Below are positions 1 through 5,960 of a DNA stretch of 6,719 nucleotides, in pieces (the stretch's first letter is position 1; each line of letters starts with the position of its first letter). Both the position numbers and the translations under genes were made by a program. The notes under the pieces were generated by a model. That model was not told the origin of the DNA. It worked only from the letters and a program-made list of their open reading frames with translations, and did not search any database. The stretch is taken from the NCBI GenBank assembly GCA_903859795.1, contig CAIOOC010000715.1, forward strand, positions 1 to 6,719, written 5' to 3'. The DNA is from an uncultured Bacteroidia bacterium. Its GTDB lineage: Bacteria > Bacteroidota > Bacteroidia > Bacteroidales > Prolixibacteraceae.

Positions 1-24
1 ACCATTGGATACTTCAATTTTCAT
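1..24 (-). CDS. 5' end of a minus-strand gene (first 8 codons only)
   Basis: An ATG read on the minus strand at 24-22 opens eight codons, MKIEVSNG, before the window ends. An AGGA stretch lies just upstream (about 28-31) and a TAnnTTTG box lies further up (41-48), so a real start is plausible. The N-terminus MKIEVSNG resembles, from memory, a family of small uncharacterised proteins that begin MKIEVSNGE and continue with a DK-T/S-IL segment, related to DUF6165. With only eight residues this is a weak hint, and no function should be assigned. Confidence 0.45.
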
Positions 25-40
25 GTTCCTTTATTTTTGA

Positions 41-48
41 CAAAAGTA
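41..48 (-). promoter_or_regulatory. Candidate Bacteroidota -7 box for the leftmost gene
   Basis: Read on the minus strand the bases are TACTTTTG, an exact match to TAnnTTTG, the -7 element used by the Bacteroidota housekeeping sigma factor. It sits 17 bases upstream of the ATG at 24, which would give a short leader. I see no good -33 TTTG partner, so the call rests on the -7 box and its position. Confidence 0.35.
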
Positions 49-99
49 ACTTTTTATTGGCTCTATATAGGATCTTAAAGGGTGAAGAATTCCGGTGAA

Positions 100-858
100 T
101 TACCTTCTTCGGAAGTCACGGGTACTGGCCTGATCCGTTGGCAGAATGATCATGTCTTCAATATTTACAGTGGCCGGTCTGGTGGCGATAAATAGTATCG
201 TTTCAGCAATATCATTCGCATACAGTGGGGTTAGGCCTTTGTAAACATTATCGGCACGTACCTGGTCTCCTTTGAACCTGACCAGCGAAAACTCGGTATC
301 CACCATACCCGGACTAACAGAGCTGACTTTAATTCCATATGGCAGCAGGTCCATACGCATTGCCTTTGTAATTGCCTTTACTGCATGTTTTGATCCGCAA
401 TAAGCCGCACCATTAGGATAAATTTCGTGTCCGGCCACAGAAGATACATTAATAATATGGCCGGACTTTCTGGCAACCATGCGTGGTGAGATTTTGCGCG
501 AGATGTAAAGAAGGCCTTTAATGTTAGTGTCGATCATTCTCTCCCAGTCATCAATAATTCCCTGATGGATGGGTTCAATACCAACGGCTAAGCCTGCATT
601 ATTAACGAGCAGGTCAATATCGGCCCATTTACCCGAAAGTGAATCTATTGCTTTCTCGACAAGATTCAGATCTCTGACGTCAAAAGTGAGAGTGACAACC
701 TCTGCTCCGGTATCATTTTTGATTGTTTCAGCCAGCGAATTCAGTAAATCGGTACGGCGGCCGGTGATAATTATGTCATAACCATGGGAGGCAAGGGTTT
801 CTGCTGTAGCCTTTCCAATACCGGAGGTAGCACCGGTGATTAATGCTATTTTTCTCAT
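100..858 (-). CDS. ydfG: SDR-family NADP-dependent oxidoreductase, YdfG-like (252 aa)
   Basis: This is a classical short-chain dehydrogenase on a single Rossmann fold. Visible motifs are the cofactor loop TGATSGIG (8-15), TGRR (32-35, whose arginines suggest NADP over NAD), D60-V61, NNAG (86-89), N112, and the catalytic set S140, Y153 and K157 in YCGSK, followed by PG (183-184). Several stretches match E. coli YdfG beyond the fold motifs: NNAGLA, DWERMIDTN, GHIIN and VRFKGD. YdfG oxidises L-allo-threonine, serine and other 3-hydroxy acids and reduces malonic semialdehyde in the cytoplasm. The length equals the family norm (about 248-255). The ATG start precedes the fold by only a few residues and has no clear Shine-Dalgarno site, as is usual here. 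The gene diverges from the next one, and its stop lies 75 bases before the leftmost gene. The family call is secure; the exact substrate is inferred. Confidence 0.93.
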   Translation of the reverse strand: MRKIALITGATSGIGKATAETLASHGYDIIITGRRTDLLNSLAETIKNDTGAEVVTLTFDVRDLNLVEKAIDSLSGKWADIDLLVNNAGLAVGIEPIHQGIIDDWERMIDTNIKGLLYISRKISPRMVARKSGHIINVSSVAGHEIYPNGAAYCGSKHAVKAITKAMRMDLLPYGIKVSSVSPGMVDTEFSLVRFKGDQVRADNVYKGLTPLYANDIAETILFIATRPATVNIEDMIILPTDQASTRDFRRR

Positions 859-941
859 TTAAATACAAAAATTTGATCTGCTAAAATAATAAAAACGTTC
901 ATTATAAAGAGTTGATTAAGCAATCATTCAATTTAAACCAT

Positions 942-949
942 TAAATTTG
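942..949 (+). promoter_or_regulatory. Candidate -7 promoter box for the PurL-like/ubiE/porT/FAD operon
   Basis: The bases TAAATTTG match TAnnTTTG exactly. They lie 26 bases before the ATG at 976, which puts a transcription start near 955 and gives a leader of about 20 bases. The expected -33 position (around 920) has no TTTG; the nearest TTG, at 912-914, is too far upstream. This is the only plus-strand match I found in the divergent gap 859-975. No promoter is needed at the later gene junctions, which touch or overlap. Confidence 0.45.
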
Positions 950-975
950 TCTGGAATTTAATTAAATTGAACTGT

Positions 976-2019
976 ATGTCTGAAACGGAAGTTAAATTAT
1001 TCAACATCGATCAGGTTGCCGAACCTGAGGATTTGCGAAATGTAATCTATTCGATGATAGCAATTCCTCATTTGTCACCTGTCAATATATTCAATGAATT
1101 TGCCTCATCTGCAATCGATTCCAAACAGGTTGGGAAGGATGATCTAAGCGGTGCAGGGATATTTTCGGTCGATGATAATGGTACGTTATTCTCTCAAACA
1201 ATATATGCCGATTATAAACGACTGGCTATCGACCCGTTTGTGGCTGCTCAGATATTGGTAGCCAAGGCTGTCAGACGTTTGGTCTGTTACGGTGCTGAAC
1301 CTGTAGCCATGAGTGCTTATATAAACAATGTGGATTTTGCCAGTCCAATAGCCGAAGAGATGGTAATGGCGGCACGATTAGGCTTGAGTGCAGCAGCAAC
1401 TGTTTTCAATTTGCAATTCCCAAACTGGAAAATATTTTATGATAATGTTAACAGTACCGGGGCGGTACCTCCAACCCTAATTGTAAGTGTTGTCGGGAAA
1501 TTAACTAACCGGAAAGAGATTCTGACAACAAGCATCAAAAAAAAGGGACATAATCTGTTACTTATAGGACGTTCGTTCAACGATATCAGTGGTTCCGAAT
1601 ACCTGGCTCATTTCCATGAGATTAAAAATTCACCGCTGATGCAGTTTAACCTGGCTTTTGAGAAGAAGCTTATGGTTGCTATGAGGGAGCTAATCAAAAA
1701 TAATCTGGTAGTATCTGCAAGTCCTGTAGGTATAGGAGGATTGTTTTTTACACTGTTACGTGATGCACTTCCCAATGAATTGGGCTTTGACATTACAACT
1801 GATTCGGAAATCAGGTCTGATGCTTTTCTGTTCGGTGAGGGGATGGGACGAATCGTGGTATCAGTGGAAGAAGCTAAGGAAAATGAATTTGTCGATTTTT
1901 TATTTGACCATAAAATTCCGGTCATGACCCTTGGCCATGTCACAAAAGGGGAGATACGGATTGATGATAAATCGTTGGGATTCGTTGACAAAGGGATTAT
2001 TGGCGAATACTTAGATTAA
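976..2019 (+). CDS. AIR synthase-related protein resembling the C-terminal half of PurL (347 aa)
   Basis: The protein resembles the second PurM-like half of FGAM synthase PurL, not a whole enzyme. Matches in order are PHLSP (31-35, like the PurL ASPNIAS segment), ADYKRLAIDP (78-87, like the NGRYVYLDP strand), CYGAEPVAMS (104-113), NNVDFASP (117-124, like CLNFGNP), GSEYL (206-210) and LFGEGMGR (285-292). PurL converts FGAR to FGAM with ATP and glutamine in purine synthesis. The N-terminal half and glutaminase domain are absent, and the usual HDxSDGG motif reads SPVGIGG (249-255), so activity as PurL is unlikely. ATG 976 is preferred over an in-frame TTG at 967, which lies very close to the expected transcription start. 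It heads a four-gene run, with ubiE starting 5 bases after its stop. No purine gene is nearby. Homology is confident; function is unknown. Confidence 0.85.
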   Translation: MSETEVKLFNIDQVAEPEDLRNVIYSMIAIPHLSPVNIFNEFASSAIDSKQVGKDDLSGAGIFSVDDNGTLFSQTIYADYKRLAIDPFVAAQILVAKAVRRLVCYGAEPVAMSAYINNVDFASPIAEEMVMAARLGLSAAATVFNLQFPNWKIFYDNVNSTGAVPPTLIVSVVGKLTNRKEILTTSIKKKGHNLLLIGRSFNDISGSEYLAHFHEIKNSPLMQFNLAFEKKLMVAMRELIKNNLVVSASPVGIGGLFFTLLRDALPNELGFDITTDSEIRSDAFLFGEGMGRIVVSVEEAKENEFVDFLFDHKIPVMTLGHVTKGEIRIDDKSLGFVDKGIIGEYLD

Positions 2020-2024
2020 TCATT

Positions 2025-2774
2025 ATGTCGGTAATTACACCCTATAGTAACTCAGCCAAAGGAAAGAAGGAACAGGTGGCTGAGATGTTTGATAATATTG
2101 CCCCAAAGTATGACTTCCTGAATCATTTCCTCTCTTTTGGGATTGATAAAATATGGCGCAGGAAGGCAATCAGGTTATTGCTTAAACATGCTCCCGCAAA
2201 CATTCTTGATGTTGCAACCGGAACTGCTGATTTTGCAATCGAATCTCTTAAAACCGGTGCTCAGCAGATTGTAGGTGTTGATATTTCGGAAGAGATGCTT
2301 GGCATTGGACGCACCAAAGTTGAAAGACTTGGGGCTGCACACCGAATTACACTTCACAAAGGTGATGCTGAAGGACTTGGATTTTCAGATAATTATTTCG
2401 AGGCTGTCACTGTTGCTTTTGGCGTACGAAACTTTGAGAATCTACGCAAGGGACTTGAAGAACTCTTTCGTGTCCTGAAACCCGGTGGTATGGTTTGTAT
2501 TTTAGAATTTTCGAAACCGGTCTCATTCCCGGTGAAGCAATTGTATAGTTTCTATTCATTTTATATCCTTCCGATACTGGGGCGTTTATTTTCAAAAGAT
2601 AACTCGGCCTATCGTTACCTGCCCAAATCTGTTGAAAAGTTTCCGGACGGGAAGGAGTTTCTTGATGTATTAAAAAACAGCGGATTCAGGGAAACCAGGC
2701 AATACAGGCAAACTTTTGGCGTCGCAACAATTTATACAGCAATAAAGCAGACAAATGAATTTGTTCAAACTTAG
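2025..2774 (+). CDS. ubiE: Demethylmenaquinone methyltransferase UbiE/MenG (249 aa)
   Basis: This SAM-dependent methyltransferase carries out the last C-methylation of menaquinone synthesis (demethylmenaquinone to menaquinone); in ubiquinone makers the same family methylates a benzoquinol. The UbiE-specific N-terminus is present (MFDNIAPKYDFLNHFLSFG, 21-39), followed by SAM motif I LDVATGTADFA (61-71), the acidic loop VGVDIS (83-88), GDAEGLGF (113-120), FGVRNF (132-137), LKPGGMVCILEFS (151-163) and the C-terminal family block YRYLPKSVEKFPDG (196-209). Length is typical (230-250). Bacteroidota generally use menaquinone, so MenG activity is expected. The ATG lies 5 bases after the upstream stop, implying cotranscription. 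Its last 20 bases overlap the start of porT in another frame. No key motif is missing. Confidence 0.96.
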   Translation: MSVITPYSNSAKGKKEQVAEMFDNIAPKYDFLNHFLSFGIDKIWRRKAIRLLLKHAPANILDVATGTADFAIESLKTGAQQIVGVDISEEMLGIGRTKVERLGAAHRITLHKGDAEGLGFSDNYFEAVTVAFGVRNFENLRKGLEELFRVLKPGGMVCILEFSKPVSFPVKQLYSFYSFYILPILGRLFSKDNSAYRYLPKSVEKFPDGKEFLDVLKNSGFRETRQYRQTFGVATIYTAIKQTNEFVQT

Positions 2775-3564
2775 ATATATTATTTTGCTGCTTCCTCTGA
2801 TCTGCAGTACCTTTCATGCAATAGGTCAACGGAAAGGTTTCGATAATCTTACCTGGTTCGATGACCGGAAACTCCATTTTGGATTTTACCTGGGGTTAAA
2901 TACAATGGATTACAGGCTTTCAAGTTATAAAAGTGTATACGATAATCCGGTTGTTATCCAACAGATGGCGCTGAACAATCCAGCGTTTAAACCTGATCTG
3001 TTAAAACAGATCTATCAGGGTAAATCAAGTTTCGCAGCTGAAGTTTACCAGATTATGCCTGGATTTACAGTGGGTGGAGTAATTAACGTACGTCTGGGTC
3101 GCGATTTTGACCTTCGCTTTACACCTGGTATGTCTTTGGGAAACAGACATTTTACTTATTTCAACAAGATAGATCCATCTGTATACCAGGGGCAGGATTC
3201 GACAACGTACCTTTCAACTCCTTCTGCTTATGTCGACATCCCATTCGGGATTCGGTACAAAGGTTTTCGTCATCGAAATTTGAGACCTTATATTTACACA
3301 GGAGTTGCATTACGTCAGGACCTTGAAAATAAAAGGATTTCAGAAAGTGTTGTTCACCTTAATAAATCCGGGTCCTTTGCTGAGGTTGGCCTGGGACTTG
3401 ATTCATACCTCGAATATTTTCGGTTTACCGCTGAGTTCCGTTTTTCGTATGGATTTAAAAACCTCATCAGACACGATACTGGTCCTGAGAATATCCCATA
3501 TTATGGATATATCTTTAAGGAGTTAAACTCGAATCTCTTCACGCTGATTTTTTATTTTGAATGA
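2755..3564 (+). CDS. porT: PorT/SprT-family type IX secretion outer-membrane protein (269 aa)
   Basis: The protein starts with a signal peptide: basic K5 and R7, a hydrophobic core (about 8-20), and probable cleavage after A22-I23-G24. The family hallmark follows as KLHFGFYLGLNTMDYRL (39-55). The rest alternates in beta-barrel fashion, with strands such as FDLRFTPGMSLG (118-129), AYVDIPFGIRYKG (158-170) and FRFTAEFRFSYGF (222-234), and ends TLIFYFE with aromatic residues near the C-terminus. PorT (SprT in Flavobacterium) is an outer-membrane-associated protein needed for type IX secretion, the route for gingipains in Porphyromonas and for gliding adhesins and enzymes in other Bacteroidota. 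Length is close to known members (about 240-270). The ATG lies inside the end of ubiE (20-base overlap), and the stop overlaps the next start as ATGA. The rest of the secretion machinery is not in the window, so an active system is inferred. Confidence 0.88.
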   Translation: MNLFKLRYIILLLPLICSTFHAIGQRKGFDNLTWFDDRKLHFGFYLGLNTMDYRLSSYKSVYDNPVVIQQMALNNPAFKPDLLKQIYQGKSSFAAEVYQIMPGFTVGGVINVRLGRDFDLRFTPGMSLGNRHFTYFNKIDPSVYQGQDSTTYLSTPSAYVDIPFGIRYKGFRHRNLRPYIYTGVALRQDLENKRISESVVHLNKSGSFAEVGLGLDSYLEYFRFTAEFRFSYGFKNLIRHDTGPENIPYYGYIFKELNSNLFTLIFYFE

Positions 3565-5120
3565 TCAAAGAATTAAATTTAGTTGTTTCTCCGGCTCAGG
3601 CGCATGATCTGTCGATAATAAAAAAAATAGCGGCCGAGAATCTTAAAATTGAGAGTGAGCGAATCGTGCATATTGTAGTGCTGAGGCGCTCTATTGATGC
3701 CCGGAACTCGAATATCCGGTTTAACCTGGGCATTAATGTTTATATTGATCAACCGTTGCACCAGGGAGAGAAAATCAGTTTTTCCTATCCTGATGTTTCT
3801 AAAAGTGCACAGGTATTGATCGTTGGTGCTGGCCCGGCAGGATTATTTGCTGCTCTTCACCTCATTGAACTTGGATTAAAGCCGGTGATTTTTGAACGCG
3901 GGAAAATGGTCAGTCAACGGAAACGTGATATTGCGGCCATTCACGGCGAACAAATCATAAACCCTGATTCCAACTATGGATTTGGAGAAGGTGGAGCAGG
4001 AACCTTTTCGGATGGTAAGCTGTATACCCGTTCAAAGAAAAAGGGGGATATCCGGAAAATTCTGGAGGTTCTCAATTTCCATGGTGCCCAGGATGATATT
4101 CTTATTGATGCTCATCCGCATATTGGAACGAACATCTTACCGCGCGTTATTGTTGCCATTCGCAACACCATCCTTAATGCAGGAGGAGAGATCCATTATA
4201 ATTCCCGGGTTGTCAATTTAATTATTCAAAATCAGGAAGCCAGGGGGGTGGTATTACTTGATGGAACATCTTTTGAAGGGGTGGCGGTTGTGTTAGCTAC
4301 AGGTCATTCATCGAGAGATATTTACAAAATGCTTTTCAATAATGGAATTCTCCTTGAAGCCAAACCATTTGCCGTTGGCGTAAGAGTCGAGCATCCTCAG
4401 GAATTGATCGACAGGATTCAATATCATGGTGCCACCAGGGGTAACTGGTTACCGGCTGCTGCCTATTCTTTTGTTGAACAGGTACACGACCGAGGCATCT
4501 ATTCTTTTTGCATGTGTCCTGGTGGAATGATTGTTCCGGCAGCCACTGCTCCTGGAGAACTGGTTTTAAACGGAATGTCGCCTTCTGACAGGGGAGGCCG
4601 GTTTGCCAATTCGGGGATTGTAATGGAAATAAGACCTGGTGATCTGCCTTTACTCTCTAAAGGGCAGGAGGTATTTACCGGATTGCGGTTCCAGGAGGAA
4701 CTGGAAAAACAGTGTTTCCGGATGGCTGGAAACACACAATTTGCACCAAGTCAGCGCCTTGTTGACTTTGTAAATGGCCGCAGGAGTGCCGATCTACCCC
4801 AAACTTCGTATGTGCCTGGATTAATCGAGTCACCACTTAGTGACTGGTTACCCCGTTTTATCGGAGCGGGACTACAGGAAGGGTTCAAGCTGATCGGAAG
4901 AAAATCGAAAGGATATCTGACTAACGAGGCAACCGTACTGGGTGTTGAATCGAGGACCTCTTCACCTGTCAGAATTCCCCGCGACATGCTGACACTTGAG
5001 CACGTCCAGATTAAAAGACTATTCCCGTGTGGTGAAGGATCGGGTTTTTCGGGAGGAATCATGTCATCGGCAGTTGATGGCGAAAGGGTGGCAGAAAGCC
5101 TTGCTAACCTGTACAGATAA
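3561..5120 (+). CDS. FAD-dependent dehydrogenase of the COG2509 type, function unknown (519 aa)
   Basis: A flavoprotein with an N-terminal domain of about 80 residues that precedes the Rossmann fold, as is typical of this family. The FAD-binding loop is VLIVGAGPAGLFAALH (85-100), with ribose-binding E112 in FERG. Further family blocks are NYGFGEGGAGTFSDGKLYTR (138-157), VLATGHSSRD (244-253), KPFAVGVRVEHPQ (268-280), FCMCPGGMIVPA (316-327) and the C-terminal FAD closure FPCGEGSGFSGGIMSSAVDG (488-507). Length fits the usual 510-540. Homologues are widespread in bacteria and are annotated as uncharacterised NAD(P)/FAD-dependent oxidoreductases; I know of no established substrate. There is no signal peptide, so it is cytoplasmic. 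Its ATG overlaps the porT stop by four bases, suggesting coupled translation. At its end it overlaps the convergent RNA methyltransferase gene by 17 bases. Family call is strong; role in the operon is unknown. Confidence 0.92.
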   Translation: MIKELNLVVSPAQAHDLSIIKKIAAENLKIESERIVHIVVLRRSIDARNSNIRFNLGINVYIDQPLHQGEKISFSYPDVSKSAQVLIVGAGPAGLFAALHLIELGLKPVIFERGKMVSQRKRDIAAIHGEQIINPDSNYGFGEGGAGTFSDGKLYTRSKKKGDIRKILEVLNFHGAQDDILIDAHPHIGTNILPRVIVAIRNTILNAGGEIHYNSRVVNLIIQNQEARGVVLLDGTSFEGVAVVLATGHSSRDIYKMLFNNGILLEAKPFAVGVRVEHPQELIDRIQYHGATRGNWLPAAAYSFVEQVHDRGIYSFCMCPGGMIVPAATAPGELVLNGMSPSDRGGRFANSGIVMEIRPGDLPLLSKGQEVFTGLRFQEELEKQCFRMAGNTQFAPSQRLVDFVNGRRSADLPQTSYVPGLIESPLSDWLPRFIGAGLQEGFKLIGRKSKGYLTNEATVLGVESRTSSPVRIPRDMLTLEHVQIKRLFPCGEGSGFSGGIMSSAVDGERVAESLANLYR

Positions 5121-5877
5121 TTCTTCTGCGGAACTCAGCGCAGATGACTGAGGTGGCAATGGCAACATTCAACGATTCTGAGGTAACTTCACCGGGTGGA
5201 AAAGAGGGGATATTAATCTTTCGGGAAACCGAATTGGCTACAATATCCGAAATGCCATTTCCTTCATTTCCCATAACCACTATCCCATTGGCTGTCAAGC
5301 TACTTGCATAAAGATTCTCCCCATCAAGAAATGTGCCATAAATTGGAATATTTGTCAGCTTTGCCTGTTCAAGAAATGGGATTAACGGCACATAATGAAC
5401 TTTTACACGGGCAAAGGCCCCCATTGTCGATTGCACCACTTTGGGATTGTATAAATCAGCACAGCCTTCCGAGCAGATAATATTTCTGATTCCGAACCAA
5501 TCGGCCAGACGCACAATGGTTCCCAGATTTCCGGGATCCTGAATCTCATCCAATACCAGAGTAAGTCCATCTTTAATTTCATTCCAGTTGATAACATCCT
5601 TCGGAATCTGGCAAAGAGCAACGATTTCAGGTGTGGTTTTCAGAAAACTAATCCGAGTAAGCTCTGCAGAGTTTACAATTTCTATCGGTTGATCCGGAGT
5701 AAATTTCAGGATTTCCGCTGCAATTGTACTGGTGCAAAACAGTTCGGAAATTATTACATCCGACCGAAGCAGATCAAAGACTAGTCTTTCCCCCTCAGCC
5801 AAAAATAATCCGGTTATTAACCTGTTTTTTTTCAGATCAAGGGAGCGGATCATTTTTATTTTATTTTTTGAAAGCAC
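5104..5877 (-). CDS. SpoU/TrmH-family RNA 2'-O-methyltransferase (257 aa)
   Basis: A SPOUT-class enzyme expected to methylate a ribose 2'-OH in rRNA or tRNA using SAM. An N-terminal RNA-binding domain (FLAEGERLVFDLL, 25-37) precedes the knotted catalytic domain with its three motifs: LDEIQDPGNLGTIVR (109-123, with N117 and R123), VMGNEGNGIS (201-210, with E205) and SESLNVAIATSV (233-244, with N237). The target base cannot be read from the sequence. Starts: the longest frame opens with TTG at 5916, but a -7 box at 5903-5910 would put transcription inside it. GTG 5877 gives the family-like LSKNKIKMIRSL opening and is preferred; ATG 5853 (249 aa) is the alternative. The gene converges on the FAD gene with a 17-base 3' overlap and diverges from the tamL-like gene. 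Confidence 0.92.
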   Translation of the reverse strand: MLSKNKIKMIRSLDLKKNRLITGLFLAEGERLVFDLLRSDVIISELFCTSTIAAEILKFTPDQPIEIVNSAELTRISFLKTTPEIVALCQIPKDVINWNEIKDGLTLVLDEIQDPGNLGTIVRLADWFGIRNIICSEGCADLYNPKVVQSTMGAFARVKVHYVPLIPFLEQAKLTNIPIYGTFLDGENLYASSLTANGIVVMGNEGNGISDIVANSVSRKINIPSFPPGEVTSESLNVAIATSVICAEFRRRIICTG

Positions 5878-5902
5878 TTTATTTGCTCGAATTGGTACAA
5901 CC

Positions 5903-5910
5903 CAAAAATA
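5903..5910 (-). promoter_or_regulatory. Candidate -7 box for the RNA methyltransferase gene
   Basis: On the minus strand the bases read TATTTTTG, an exact TAnnTTTG match. Transcription would begin near 5897, about 20 bases before GTG 5877 and downstream of the TTG at 5916. The site therefore helps decide the start codon. No convincing -33 TTTG is visible. Confidence 0.45.
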
Positions 5911-5936
5911 ATCCAATTTTAATAGTGCAGGTTAAT

Positions 5937-5944
5937 TATCTTTG
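5937..5944 (+). promoter_or_regulatory. Candidate -7 box for the tamL-like gene
   Basis: The bases TATCTTTG match TAnnTTTG exactly, 16 bases before GTG 5961. A TTTT at 5917-5920 lies near the expected -33 position and is a weak partner. The predicted leader is only about 10 bases. The box faces away from the minus-strand box at 5903-5910, with 26 bases between them. Confidence 0.45.
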
Positions 5945-5960
5945 TTTAAGTTTTAAAAAG

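Noticed and set aside
84..110. Inverted repeat GAAGAA/TTCTTC (84-89 and 105-110) at the dehydrogenase stop, considered as a terminator
   Set aside because: The stem is only six A/T-rich pairs with a 15-base loop, and no T-run follows on the minus strand.
859..966. Search of the divergent gap for a minus-strand promoter, riboswitch or small RNA
   Set aside because: The stretch is A/T-rich with no strong hairpin and no CAAAnnTA match. The nearest (CAAAAATT) lacks the TA, so no promoter for the dehydrogenase can be named.
967..975. In-frame TTG start nine bases upstream of ATG 976 in the PurL-like gene
   Set aside because: It lies about 12 bases from the predicted transcription start, has no ribosome-binding signal and adds only three residues. 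The ATG is the simpler choice.
1537..1547. Run of eight A followed by GGG, considered as a frameshift or programmed slippage site
   Set aside because: The PurL-like frame is intact through it (Lys-Lys-Lys-Gly), and no truncated or shifted product would be sensible. A similar T8 run at 5825-5832 in the RNA methyltransferase gene is also in frame.
1608..1991. 127-residue minus-strand open frame inside the PurL-like gene
   Set aside because: It is antisense to a well-supported gene, its Ser/Asn/Pro-rich composition looks like a frame shadow, and it has no recognisable domain.
4751..5062. 103-residue minus-strand open frame inside the FAD gene
   Set aside because: It lies opposite conserved FAD-family coding sequence, shows no domain or start signal, and is best explained as a shadow frame.
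5878..5916. Longer RNA methyltransferase form starting at TTG 5916
   Set aside because: The extra 13 residues do not look like family sequence, and a -7 promoter box lies inside this extension.
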